From assembly GCA_963170055.1 (NCBI GenBank), contig CAUJGJ010000444.1, forward strand, positions 6,243,118-6,307,117: a stretch of DNA of 64,000 nt. Direction: 5' to 3'. The notes beneath the pieces were generated by a model. The model did no database searches, was not told the origin of the DNA, and saw only the letters and a program-made list of their open reading frames with translations. A program made the position numbers and the translations under genes. Shown here piece after piece: positions 11,170-22,087 of this stretch; positions within the stretch are counted from its first letter, which is position 1; each line of letters opens with the position of its first letter. The stretch is from Halisarca cf. caerulea. Its lineage: Eukaryota > Porifera > Demospongiae > Chondrillida > Halisarcidae.

Positions 11170-11530
11170 AAAACGCTTTACAGGTTGCCTGCATGGCACC
11201 TAGCTGGCTTGCAGTTATGGTTTCCCCAGCTGGGGAAGAGTGCTTTAGGTTGCCTGCTTGGCACCTAGCTGGCTCTCAGTTGTGGCTTTCCCAGCTTGGG
11301 AATGTTGCTTTAGGTTGCCTGTCTGGCCCTTGTGCTGGTTGTCGTGGCCTTCCCGGTGGTATCTTAGGTTGCCGGCCGGGCACATAGGTTGGTAGTTGGA
11401 GTCTCCCCAGCTGGGGAGTGGCATATTAGGTTGCCTGCTGGTTACCAGTGCTTGCGGCTTTTGCCCTCCCCTGTTGGGAGGTGTGGCGGTAGGTTACCTG
11501 CTGGGAACTGGAGCTTTTATTATGATTCTG
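11170..11530 (+). repeat. 60-68 bp imperfect tandem repeat in DIRS 1 leader
   Basis: About six units begin 'gcctgcttggcacc' or a close variant and end 'ctttaggtt', each with an inner 'ccccagctgggga' stem. Units have drifted, especially the later ones. ORFs across it are repeat products. Confidence 0.75.
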
Positions 11531-11723
11531 GCCTTCATGGCCTCTTTGGCCAGGTGTTGTAACCACATTGCCTGCTTGCCTGGCACCCAGGCTTGGAGTG
11601 GTGGCATGCCATGCCTTGGTTGGTGCAATAGTCCGTTTGGGGGCTCCATGTCACGGTATTTTGGCTCATCCACCCACTCAATGTTCCCTCCTTCTCTATT
11701 CTCCTGTCTTAGGGCTGAGCAAT

Positions 11724-12411
11724 GAGGCAACCCTCTCGGGCCTTGAACCCATCACAGCAGTGCTGGCTGATGTTCCTGCCAGTGGCCCTCCTGGCAATGG
11801 GTCGGACTCACAGTCCTGCAAGGAAAAGCCTAAGTGCGGGCTGGTACTGGGTGGGGGCCTCCCTTCTATCCCAGGAGACCTCCTCAAGAAGGTCTTGGAT
11901 GGTTCCTATGTTGAACTAGCTGCCTTCCTCCCAGAACGGATCCAAGAATCCTTCTTGTAACCAGAAGGAAACAAGAAAAAGCTAGCACCCATTGATAAGT
12001 TTACCGATTGGGTGTTAGCATTCTGTAGTTTTGGTATCGCCACCCTGCAGGCCCACCCCGACTTTGGAGCAGATCTCCTCACATTTATGGGCACTGTTGC
12101 ACGCCTGGCCAGGGACCACCACAGTCCAGCCTGGGCCACTTATGAACAGGCTTTCCGAGCAAAAGTGGCAGCAAATCCCTCTGTGTGCTGGAATTGCCTC
12201 GATCAGGAGGTCTGGGCCTTGGCCATAGTCCCTTCTACCACCAGCACCCCCCTACCTCAGAAGTGTACATCACTAAATTCCAAAACAACGTGCAATCGCT
12301 GGAACGAGGACAGGCCGTGCCCCTTTAAAGTCTGTCGGTACCTGCATGCTTGTGCGGGGTGTCTCAGCCCCACCCTTCAGCGTGTCCCATTATTGCTGCC
12401 AAACGCGCCAA
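11724..12411 (+). pseudogene. DIRS gag-like ORF with internal stop
   Basis: The translation has the usual DIRS gag layout. GLPSIPGDLLKKVLDGSYVELAAFLPE comes first, then a helical domain (FTDWVLAFCSFGIATLQAHP, ARLARDHHSPAWATYEQAFR, CWNCLDQEVWALA). Last is a Cys/His cluster (CNRWNEDRPCPFKVCRYLHACAGC split over 12291-12362). A TAA at about 11958-11960 interrupts the frame (CAA to TAA would fit). A shift after the cluster loses the end. Gag packages the element RNA. No ATG start can be chosen with confidence. Confidence 0.7.
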
Positions 12412-12682
12412 AGGTAGTACCCAATAACTTATTGTTGCTCTGCTACAAGGTGACTAACCTATCTACTCAGGGTTTATCTACGTATTGTAAACATAACATG
12501 TTAATCTCACATTCTATATTTCCTCACCTTTATCCTCATACCCCCCCCCCCCCCCATTACAATAAGTGTACTAGTCACATTTTCACCCATCATTTACCTC
12601 ATCTGTATTTAGAGTCTTATGTATTCTCCAGGGTTCTGAATAATTGCAGTTCATAATGTTTTTCGGCACAGTATCGTAGTGC

Positions 12683-13917
12683 ATGGCCTCTTGCAAATCA
12701 CTTGAACTGCCATATCCAAGGGGTTTGCATTTCTCTCCTTTTACAGTCAAACCTTCATTTCAACCAACTTGTTCAAGGGTGGCTCCCTTGCTGGCAGTCA
12801 AGTTCCTGCATCTTCAGCAGCTTAGGGGTCACTCTATTGTCAGGCTCCGCCGCCTCCCCCCATCTGCTAAAAGCATTCATACCCCACTAAGAGTGGCTGC
12901 ATGGTCCTCCAGCCTCTGCCACCACCCCAACCAACCATGGGTCGCTAGCCTGCTGTCTGGCCTACATGATGGTGTGCGCATTGGCTATACTCCAGTTGCT
13001 CCGGCTCAGTCAACTACCGCGAACATGCAGTCTGCTGTTGAGCATCCTAAGGTAGTGGAGTCATATTTGCAAGACGAACTTGAGTCTGGGAACATAGCAG
13101 GCCCCTTCTCACCAGCAGAGGTAGGAGATGCGATCATTAATAGGCTTGGGGTCAGGAGCTTGCCCAATGGCAAGATAAGAAATCCTGTACTCGAAGAGAG
13201 TTGGAACATTTAGTCGGGTTACTCCAGTTTGCCTGCAAGGTAGTGCCACAAGGTCGCCCTATCGTGCGCAGGCTGATTAACCTCCTTTGCATCCCCAGCA
13301 AACCATTCCATCATCTACGTCTGAACCAGGCTGCACGCTCAGACCTCCTCTGGTGGCACTCTTTTGTACACATCTGGAATGGCATTTCCCTACTGCATCT
13401 ATCTAATGGCCTAGTTCCTTCTGCAAATGTTTTTACAGATGCTTCTGGCAATTTTGGCTGCGGGGCAGTTTGGGGCCTTCAGTGGCTGCAAGGCGTGTGG
13501 CCACCTGATTGGCACCAAGTAAACATTATGGCAAAAGAGCTTGTGCCAGTAGTATTGGCCTGTGCTATGTGGGGTCGCAAGTGGTCCGGCCAGCACGTAC
13601 ACCTCCACATTGACAACATTGCAGTGGTGGAGGTACTTAAGAAAGGTTCCTCCAAAGAACCATCTGGCACTGTTATGCACCTTCTTCGCTGCCTGTCTTT
13701 CATTTCAGCCTACTTCCAGTTCACATACGCGGCTTTCCATATCCCTGGCATTCTTAACGCCGCAGCAGACAAAATCTCCCGTAATCAGCCGTCCTCTCTC
13801 CCTTCACAGAAGTCCACCATTCCCTCCGATCTGTGGGCTCTGACTGTGCAGGCCAGACCAGATTGGACCTCGAAAGAGTGGAGGAGGCTTTTCATGGATT
13901 TTATTCACAAGGTTTAG
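12683..13917 (+). pseudogene. DIRS RT-RNase H with deleted RT core
   Basis: The 5' part (12683-13165) encodes the region before RT (WSSSLCHHPNQPWVASLLSGL, then EVGDAIINRLGV). At about 13165-13175 the sequence jumps directly to KSCTRRELEHLVGLLQFACKVV, which in DIRS 2 lies after the palm. About 150 residues of RT, including the catalytic YxDD, are therefore gone. The RNase H-like part from 13201 is open: FTDASGNFGCGAVWG, AKELVPVVLA, LHIDNIAVVEVL and HIPGILNAAADKISR hold the expected acidic positions. The 3' end overlaps the recombinase frame. It cannot reverse-transcribe. Confidence 0.8.
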
Positions 13918-14846
13918 CTTCAAACACTCAAAAATGCTACTCCTCTGGTCAAAAGCGGTTCCTATCTTTCTGTAACAAATTTAAACTGCAGGCAGTACCC
14001 CCCTCAGAGCACACTATACTACTGTTCATCTCTCAACTGGGCTCGGATAAGTTATCTACTCTAACAATTCGCAACTATTTGTCAGCTATTAGGAACCTAC
14101 TAATAAATGCAGGCATCTCCAACCATCAGCTTTACACTCCTAGGGTGGAACTGGTACTCAGGGGCATCAAGCGATCCAATGTAAGTACAAAGAGCTCAGG
14201 TAGGGCCCGCCTGCCAATCACTCCAGCAGTGCTGTTGCAGCTCAAACATGTCTGGAGCTCCCAACCAATCTCCCATGACTGTAGGATGCTGTGGGCGGCT
14301 GCCTGCATGGGTTTCTTCGGCTTTCTCAGGTGTGCCAAATTCACAGTTCCAATCATCACTTCCTTTGATCCTGACAAACATTTGTCGTTGGATGATCTCT
14401 CAGTAGCCTGGTCGCAATCCATCATAACCACCATAGTACTTCATATCAAAGTTTCCAAAACAGATCAGTTCGGCAAAGGGACTGATATCTATCTCACTCG
14501 CACAGGGTCATCACTTTGTCCAGTATCTGCCTTACTCGACTATCTGATGGCCCGCGGCACAGGCAAGGGTCCACTATTCCTCCTGGCCAATGGTAACCCC
14601 CTGACCCGCCCCCTCCTAGTGGCCAGAGTCAGGGCAGCCCTCACCTCATGTGGATCAGACATGGAGAAATACTGCGGTCACAGCTTCCGCATTGGGGCCG
14701 CGACTACTGCTCTCCAGGCAGGCGTTTCAGATGCAAAGATTAAGATGCTTGGCAGGTGGGAGAGCTCAGCCTACCAATCCTATACACGCTCCACCAGAGA
14801 GGAATTGGCATCGGTTTGCACTTTGTTGGCCAAAGTTAATCCCTGA
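13833..14846 (+). CDS. DIRS tyrosine recombinase
   Basis: The 337-residue open frame has no stop. It has an N-terminal SAM-like core-binding region (residues about 20-110, LASNTQKCYSSGQKRF, LTIRNYLSAIRNLL) and a catalytic domain. That domain carries GFLRCAKF (Arg at about 166), a Lys in the KVSKTD beta-hairpin, GHSFRIG (His 283, Arg 286), GRWESSAYQSY (Trp 309, Tyr at 314 or 317). The R-K-HxxR-W-Y set is complete. It would cut and join the circular cDNA at the target through a 3'-phosphotyrosine. The frame opens with a GTG and overlaps RNase H by about 85 bases, as usual for DIRS, so the true start is uncertain. It is the best-preserved recombinase in the window. Confidence 0.85.
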   Translation: MGSDCAGQTRLDLERVEEAFHGFYSQGLASNTQKCYSSGQKRFLSFCNKFKLQAVPPSEHTILLFISQLGSDKLSTLTIRNYLSAIRNLLINAGISNHQLYTPRVELVLRGIKRSNVSTKSSGRARLPITPAVLLQLKHVWSSQPISHDCRMLWAAACMGFFGFLRCAKFTVPIITSFDPDKHLSLDDLSVAWSQSIITTIVLHIKVSKTDQFGKGTDIYLTRTGSSLCPVSALLDYLMARGTGKGPLFLLANGNPLTRPLLVARVRAALTSCGSDMEKYCGHSFRIGAATTALQAGVSDAKIKMLGRWESSAYQSYTRSTREELASVCTLLAKVNP

Positions 14847-14849
14847 ACA

Positions 14850-16130
14850 CTAAATCCCACTTCTGCCATGGGCTTCTGGTAGCGACTGGTCTATATTTAT
14901 GTTGTCATTTCAATATACAGTTTCATGTTGTGTTCCACCCCTATTGTCATACAAAGTGTATACCAGTCCACATAGAATCGTACCAAGCTGTGTACCACTC
15001 AATTCATTCTATTATCACTATACATAATAATGTTATATAGTACCTTTAATAATTATGTGATTTGTTTTCATTATCTCAAGTGACTGGTTTACTCATTGCT
15101 TTGGGGGTGTTAATCCTCCTCTCGCAGCTGCATATCAGCTTAAGCTACTCGTTTCGGCTCAACTCGTGGCGGTATGATAGAGGCGTTGCTATTTCATCCC
15201 CCAAAGCAACAAAGTTATGGTCTCTAGGAATGATGTCAAAGGGTACCCTATGTAATAAGTTAGGTGTCGCCTTTCTGGGCAGGGGCAAATAGTGGACTAA
15301 CCTACCCCCAGTAGTGACAACAGCACAGTAATATCAGCATTGTCACCACACTTATGCTTGTAGTCTAGTCTGAGTGGTAATACATCTCAATGGTACCCAG
15401 GCAGTTAGAACTTCAGGACAATGACATCATTCGCAGGACAAATGCTTCCAACTACCCCCACCCTTTGCCAGCTGACAATGGGTTAGGCTACCGCATACCC
15501 CGGCCTTCCGCCAGCTTAAATGCTCCATTGGAGTTTAGGCTGTAAGGAACTATTCTCCCCTACTGAGGCTGGTGGTGGGACCGGGCAGGCAGTTGCTACT
15601 CGCCTGGTTTGATACAGAAACATCGGGGGTAAGGTACCCAGGGCGTAATGCAGGACATTAAATGCTTGACATTCACTTAGGTTAGTTTTACTGACACCTT
15701 TGGATTCCAGCCACTTCAACACTACTTCATTCACTTTGAGGCATTCTTCCATACCACTTATGTCTGAAATAACAAAGTTGACTTCCCAAGGTGTTAAATT
15801 TGCATGTATTTTTTACTCGCATGTATTTTTTACCTCCAAAAGGCAGTTTCCCAGCTACTGTGTAATTGTCCTGATGGGTATTGGCTCATTAGGTGCAATG
15901 ACAATGTCATGGACTTTTTTCCGTTAGTTATCAAATGTACATAAAGAGACTTTCAGGGAATATATTTACTGCCTTATGGATTGACAACTCTTGATGACAA
16001 CTATCCAAAATATAAATAAATGTTCACCTTTGGAGAAGATCTGGTATTGTCTAAGAAAGGTCAGAAGGTTGTATCCTTGTGGGAGAGTAGATACAAAGGT
16101 AGAGACCTCTCTATACCTCTTAATTTCAAA
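14850..16130. other. DIRS 1 downstream region; no other gene
   Basis: Contains the DIRS-terminal-like block at 15470-15600. Otherwise it is AT-rich sequence without recognisable domains. Confidence 0.4.
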
Positions 16131-16185
16131 ATAACTGGATACAATCATTCACTGAATTAGATGAATATAGCATTCTTAATGCCTA
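16130..16185 (+). repeat. Local duplication, copy 1 (copy 2 at 17100-17155)
   Basis: The phrase 'tacaatcattcactgaat' followed by 'gatgaatatagcattcttaat' recurs near 17108-17152 with few changes. The adjoining 'atgatcctggaaggtaatgg' occurs at 16849 and again at 17160. These mark a segmental duplication around the kinase exon. Confidence 0.65.
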
Positions 16186-16353
16186 CTGAGGTACTAATAC
16201 TGAGGGGCCTTGAAGTGGCCATTTGCTGCTTTCAAGCGATTTTTTGGTTACAAAGTTCCTTTGTATGATGTTAGCATAGTGCTCTGTATGTGGTTGCTCT
16301 TGGTTTTGTTTTGTGTTGTGGTTGTGTAGTCTTTGCCCATTATGTCACCACAT

Positions 16354-16415
16354 GTGTGTGTGTGTGTGTGTGTGCGCGTGTGTGTGTGTGCGTGTGAGTG
16401 TGCGTGTGTGTGTGT

Positions 16416-16454
<39 letters not shown>

Positions 16455-16500
16455 TGCGCATATGTGTGTGTATGTGTATGTGTGTGTGTGTGCATGTGTG
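16354..16500. repeat. (GT)n / (GC)n microsatellite
   Basis: About 150 bases of imperfect TG dinucleotides with CG and CA interruptions, lying in the presumed intron before the kinase exon. Confidence 0.95.
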
Positions 16501-16536
16501 TACGTTTGCATCTTTATTTATGTCTGTTGGCTTCAG

Positions 16537-16748
16537 GAAATCTTGACAAGTAAGCGTATCATACATGGTGATTTAGCAACCCGCAATGTGCTTCTGGGGG
16601 AGGAAGGGGTACTGAAAATTTCCGATTTCGGAAATGCAAGATTTTCATATGACACCTGTTGTTGGACCATCAAGGCCCTCCCCCATCAGGTGGATGGCAC
16701 CTGAGGCTTTTACTCAGGGAGAATTTTCTGAGAAATCGGACATGTGTG
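16537..16748 (+). pseudogene. Receptor-type tyrosine kinase exon, frameshifted
   Basis: A splice acceptor (tgttggcttcag) precedes a frame encoding [15 protein letters not shown], a tyrosine-kinase catalytic loop (HGDLATRN form of HRDLAARN). The DFG segment [13 protein letters not shown] follows. After a frameshift near 16650 the activation-segment end reads [19 protein letters not shown], holding the APE motif. The next expected block (WSFGV) is not found. The enzyme phosphorylates Tyr on partner proteins at the membrane, but only about 70 residues of one lobe are here. The rest may lie outside or be lost. Either a pseudogene fragment or a dying exon. Confidence 0.75.
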
Positions 16749-17239
16749 TACTATTGTATGCTTCTCTCTATCCAATGTCATGTGCTTCAGTACATAGTTA
16801 AATGCGTCAGTCCAAATAACTGGCAGCAGAAATATGCACCGTGTAGTAATGATCCTGGAAGGTAATGGAAGAACTTCAAGACCCCAGGGGCAAGATCCGA
16901 GCTATTGACGACCATCACACAAAGGGAGCATCATGTATGGAAGTGGAAATGAATCACAGGTAGAGATTCTATGGTTAGGATATATCATATTCAACCAATA
17001 CAGATATAGATTAAAAAGTTCAGAAATCAATAATCCAGAAATGATCAAACTTCAAGTTCTGGAATAACTAGATCAATTCACCTGTGGGTCTACTTTAAAA
17101 TAAATGGCTACAATCATCCACTGAATTGGATGAATATAGCATTCTTAATACCGTACCAATGATCCTGGAAGGTAATGGAGGAACTTTCCTTTAACCCTCT
17201 AACCCTAAGCCAATACAAATAGGGACTTTTGAGTCTAAA

Positions 17240-17655
17240 ATACTAATCTACATGCTGAAGAGAAAAAAGGATCGAAGCCTAGTATGTATGCTAGATTCAA
17301 AAGAACTCCAATGACACGCGAAGAGATGATGCGTTACATTGCGTGTCTATTATTGCTGAGCATAAATTCTGTGAGAAGTTATCGGCAAGCCTGGGATTCA
17401 AAGAGTAGCCAGTACCTTGTGCGATTGCATGAGCTAATGAGCAGACACCGATTTGAAGAAATATCTTCTTTTTTGCATGTTGTTTCTCCAGCTGAAGAGG
17501 CAGCAAATCCAAACCATCCTCTGAAGAAGATACTGCCATTTCACAACTACATAAAGAAGAGATGTCTGGACTTGTATCAACCTCTACAACAACTGGCAGC
17601 TGATGAAAGGATGGTGAAAAGCAAAGCTAGGACACACTCCAGTATCATGGGATAA
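17240..17655 (+). pseudogene. piggyBac transposase 1, first segment
   Basis: The frame from 17284 gives MTREEMMRYIACLLLLSIN, then RLHELMSRHRFEEISSFLHV and DLYQPLQQLAADERMVKSK, with the first catalytic Asp in DERMV. A frameshift lies near 17275. The match to the transposase at 32328-38734 is residue for residue in order. At the point where that copy has an intron (after SSQ) this copy is continuous. The sequence breaks at RTH, just where FRQYM should follow, and the protein resumes at 22110, over 4.4 kb away. Confidence 0.85.
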
Positions 17656-18079
17656 CCCGAAGAGGTAAATCTGCTATTGCATACCCTGTGTGATTATTAT
17701 GAGTAATTACTGATTCATTTTTATAGACTCCCGACACCTATTTTGTATTTTGACGGCATCATCGATCAATACGGTAAGACTGTTTGTATTGTATCGTTCT
17801 TGCCTTACTTGTATTTTTTCGAACATCATCATGTAACTTACTTTAACCATAGACTCTTAGAGTCTATGCTTTAATAGTTAGTAAACTCATGTTTTAACAT
17901 TCAATTTTATTTATATTAATTTTGTACTTAATGCTAAGAATTTTAAATTTATGCTGACCAATGTCTGAATTAGAACACAGCGGATGAATGTATGTGTGCA
18001 CGTGGTTATGCGCATATCAGTTAGTATTCCTTTAATAATAATATTTTCATTACTTATAACACACATCACAGTACAAGAC

Positions 18080-18179
18080 TATAATCATGAGCGTGTGTGT
18101 ATACACATGTACATGTCTCAGTATGTGTGCGTGTGTATGCGTGTACATACATGTCTCAGTGTGTGTATGCATGTACATG

Positions 18180-18223
<44 letters not shown>

Positions 18224-18386
18224 CATGTACATGTGTTGGTATGTGTGTGTGTGTGTGTGTTTATTCCTTAACATAACCACTATTCCTTACACTGTTAGTG
18301 CTATCATTATGCCTTTCATTATATAATTTCCAGTAATAAACTCTCAGTATGTGTGTGTGCACACGTGTACATGTCTCATGCAGTGA

Positions 18387-18444
<58 letters not shown>

Positions 18445-18597
18445 ACATGTCTCTCTGTGTGTACGCATGTACATGTCTTAATGTTTGTGTATATGCCTTA
18501 ACATAGCCACTATTCCTTGTACTCTGTGAGTGCCATACCTTCCATTTTTACAAGTTTCTGTAATTATCTCTGTGTGTGTGTACGCATTTACATGTCT

Positions 18598-18650
<53 letters not shown>

Positions 18651-18890
18651 TGTGTGAATGTGTATGTTTGTCACATCCACATGTCTCCGTGTGTGTATAT
18701 GCGTGTACATGTCTTAGTGTTTGTGTTTATGCCTTAACATAGCCACTTTTCTTTACACTGTGAGTGCTATGCCTTCCATTTTTATAAATTTTCTGTAATT
18801 TCTCAGTGAGTGTACATGCGCACATGTACATGTCTCAGTTAGTATGTGTGTAAATGTTTCAGTTTGTGTGTGTACATATGTGCACAGTTT
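18080..18890 (+). repeat. Three-fold ~235-bp repeat with (GT)n cores
   Basis: The unit includes 'ccttaacatagccact' and 'ttacactgtgagtgct' at about 18267, 18497 and 18730, each followed by (GT)n with 'gtacatgtctcag' words. This is a compound satellite. Cys/Val ORFs across it are rejected. Confidence 0.8.
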
Positions 18891-18979
18891 AAAATACATC
18901 TACTCATACAAATACACACATTCAACAAACAATTGACCAACATACTTTACATAGTGAACAGTATATAACGTACTAGTGG

Positions 18980-19317
18980 CACAAATACACATTGTACACA
19001 TATACATGCACAGACAGAGAGAGACACACACAGAAAAACACATGTTCACACTATATGTGACCATATATGAACACAAATGTACTTATATTATCTTACATTC
19101 ATACATACACATGCACATGCACACACACACAACTATGTACAATTGCACAGACAGACATCTGAACTAATTTCCAATGACAAAGTCTACACACAGACAGGCA
19201 CATGTGCACACACACACACACTATAAACACACACACACACACAACTATGCACAATTGCACAGACAGACATCTGAAGTACTTTTCAATGACAAAGTTTACA
19301 CACAGACAGGCACATGT

Positions 19318-19377
<60 letters not shown>

Positions 19378-19381
19378 ATAA

Positions 19382-19420
<39 letters not shown>
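18980..19420 (+). repeat. (CA)n field with a ~120-bp tandem duplication
   Basis: The segment 'caattgcacagacagacatc' to 'gacaggcacatgtgcac' at about 19138-19213 is repeated at about 19253-19328. A pure (CA)n run follows at 19320-19375, with another after it. It lies in opposite dinucleotide phase to the (GT)n field upstream. Confidence 0.85.
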
Positions 19421-19888
19421 TTCCACTACTAAATACACAAAAACATACTCCACACATGTATAGACATTCATGTAAGAATAAACATACCTCACACACAAGC
19501 ATACAGCCAATACGTATGCTATAACAACAAAGGTAATCACACAACACACTCCCACATAGCTTTCAGCACAGATGACTGAAGAACGAGGACCAAGGAATAT
19601 AACTTATAGTACTAGTTATGGTTGTATTTACGTGGTCACACACACACAAACTAAAAAGTCTGATACCGACACAAACACGCCATGCATGCAAGGTAAGACG
19701 GGGTAACTTGGAACGAACGGGTAAAAGTAGGGTCAATAGTAAATTACAGATACATTTCAGGGTCTATTTATTGCCTCCACGAACTGGGCGTTCAGCAGTG
19801 GCAAGTATGGCTGGGCACCTCAAGCAGTATATAATAGACCCTGTTCCAATTTTCCCAATTATCACAGACCCGTGGCCAACGTGTTCTG

Positions 19889-20102
19889 TTGCAACTATCA
19901 ACCTTTGACCCCAATGCATGGTTATGCAACAATTCCGCCGCACAATGCAAGAAAAGGAACAAAAACTTGCTTACCATGCTCCGCAGTATTACAAGACTTT
20001 GTCAAACCCGAGAAATACGCTTAGAAACACAGAGGAATACAAAGACGATCGAAGGACCAGTCGACAACGGCTTTTCAATGAAGAACAGGTGCGAATTGTC
20101 TG
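19889..20102 (+). other. Possible 5' exon of the microexon gene
   Basis: An acceptor-like 'ccaattatcacag' at 19866 is followed by a charged frame ending FNEEQ, then a GTGCGA donor-like site at about 20092. One frame (from ATG 19918) gives QQFRRTMQEKEQKLAYH and similar helix-prone sequence, in keeping with the coiled-coil gene downstream. Linking it to the exons at 20279 onward is inference. Confidence 0.35.
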
Positions 20103-20278
20103 AAATTCCATTGCGCGCATTCTCCGTGGGATTTTATTTCATTTGTGGCTGGCTCCGACAATGGTCGAAATATCTCTCGTTTTTGTGGTACGTTCAAAGC
20201 CTACTACAACGTTAAAAGTGTAATATGTTTTTATTTCGAATTTCACTGTATACATTATTCTACTTTTCACACAAATAG

Positions 20279-21449
20279 ATGTTGGTTGCAGCATCAATAC
20301 ACTTGCTGCTGCAACTATTGATCCCAAGTTTTTTCTCGGGGCTAATGGTAAGAGTTTTACACTCTGTACGTTTGCATAGTGATTAATTTAGTTTATTCTC
20401 TGTTGTAGGGAATCTTTTCAACTTGTGTGTGCATATATGTAAGTTTACGACTTATTCAATGCCATGCATCTCCTTGTTCTTGCAGGCTCACAAAATTATT
20501 AAAAATGAACTTCTCACCTTGTATGGCAATACTTTGTTTTTGTGTTATAAATCACTGGTTTTAACTTTAATAAATCAAATTTATTCTTATATTATATTCT
20601 TGTATTTCCTATTGTTTGTAGATGAAAGTCAAGAAAGACTACAATGTAAGAGAACCTGCATGACTTGCATAAGATTAGAATGTATATTATATATATATAT
20701 ATATATTATTATTATTCGATATATGTTTTTACATGCCTGTTTTTTTTTACTACATGCATGTGAGTATTCGTGTATTCCTGTAATGTCCTCTGTTATAAAT
20801 TATGTTATATCTTCATGTTCACAGGAGAGAAAAGCATCAGTGGAGAAGGAACTATTAGTGAGTTCAATATTGGTGAACAATGTACCTATTGACAGTAATA
20901 CAATTGTTTAACTTTTGTGTACATATGCATGTGTTTGAACATTTATAGTGTGCATGTGTGTGTGTGCACATATATATATGTGTACGTGTGTACGTGCATG
21001 TGTGTGCATGTGCATGTGTGCGCACATGCATGTGTGTGTACGTGTGTACATGTGTGTGTGTGTGTGCGTGTGTACATATGTGTGTGCATATATGAATATC
21101 AAATTGGCTCTTTTTTTCTCTATACATGCATAATAGACAAAAGAAAAGGTTGATGAAATTGAAAAAGTTGTAAGTAAAATTCGTTGTATGTGTGTGTGTG
21201 TGTATGTGTGTGTATGTATGTGTGTACATATATAAATATCAAATTTGCTCTCTTCTTCTCTATACATAACAGAAAAAGGAGAAAGATGATGAAATTGGAA
21301 AAGTTGTAAGTAAAATTTGTTGTGTGTGTGTGTGTGTGTGTATGTGTGTGCACATATAAATATCAAATTTGCTCTCTTCTTCTCTATACATAACAGAAAA
21401 AGGAGAAAGATGATGAAATTGAAAAAGTTGTAAGTAAAATTCGTTGTGT

Positions 21450-21495
<46 letters not shown>

Positions 21496-21747
21496 TTATT
21501 AGCGTGTGTTTTATGCACACCCATTGTCCCCCTCTAGAAAAATGAAAAAGATCAGGAAATTTCTCGCATTGTAAGTACAATTTTAAATCTCTGTAGTTTT
21601 GTTCAACAGATAGATCTTTTTCTCATATACAGCGTAACCAACTTCAAAAGGAACGGCGCTGCAGGAGGCGCGAAAGGAGGATGCTGTCACCAACGAGGCC
21701 TCTTCCTCCTCCGCCTCCTCAGCGCCAGGGTCAATGTGTGACCCATA
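20279..21747 (+). CDS. Coiled-coil gene with five 33-nt exons
   Basis: Candidate exons, all bounded by AG and GT, lie at 20279-20347 (69 nt), 20622-20645 (24 nt), 20825-20857, 21137-21169, 21273-21305, 21397-21429 and 21538-21570 (33 nt each), then 21633-21747 (115 nt). The 33-nt exons are phase 0 and encode 11 residues each: [55 protein letters not shown]. The last exon encodes [16 protein letters not shown] and a Pro-rich tail. Three exons and their flanking introns are near copies, so they arose by tandem duplication. The first 69-nt exon reads as a hydrophobic start ([14 protein letters not shown]) in the same phase. Function unknown. It lies between two halves of a piggyBac and may be host or part of a larger insertion. 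Confidence 0.6.
20930..21500. repeat. (GT)n tracts inside the microexon introns
   Basis: Each intron between the 33-nt exons starts GTAAGTAAAATTCG or close and then a TG-rich tract. It then carries 'aaatatcaaatttgctctc' and 'ctctatacataacag' before the next exon. Intron and exon were copied together as a unit of about 124-136 bp. Confidence 0.85.
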
Positions 21748-22087
21748 GTAAGTTAGCACAATATATGTACACAAAGTCTACATGTTTAAATATACATATA
21801 AATATAATTTTATGTTTTACAGTATATATTCCCACACCCTTTCTTTACAGATATACGAGCAATAAGCTATTAATGTTTTAAAACTTATACTTATATATAA
21901 CACATGTACATGCATACTCATTTCTGTATCTTTATTATGAATACTATTACTATATGATTATGAACAATTATTGCTAGTATATACTATTATAATTGATTTT
22001 CGTTATATCATAGTACTAATTTTATTTAATATTAATAATGATTACAATTAATTCAACATTTAACAATAATCAATATTTACAATTAAA

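Larger units (their letters stand above)
10380..15660 (+). mobile_element. DIRS-type tyrosine-recombinase retroelement 1
   Basis: The order is gag-like ORF, RT/RNase H, then an overlapping tyrosine recombinase, which is the DIRS arrangement. DIRS elements copy through RNA and integrate a circle using the recombinase instead of an integrase. The RT core is deleted and gag has a stop, so the element is non-autonomous, although RNase H and recombinase frames are open. Ends are approximate. A block at 15470-15600 ('accgcataccccggccttccgccagct') recurs downstream of the other DIRS copies (about 45980 and 60990) and probably marks the right terminal region. Confidence 0.8.

Noticed and set aside
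17730..17782. Possible exon with acceptor and GTAAGA donor
   Set aside because: Short and isolated, and its frame relation to the exons at 20279 onward cannot be established.
16248..21580. Many Cys/Val- or His/Thr-rich ORFs on both strands
   Set aside because: They are translations of (GT)n/(CA)n tracts with no codon bias or domain.
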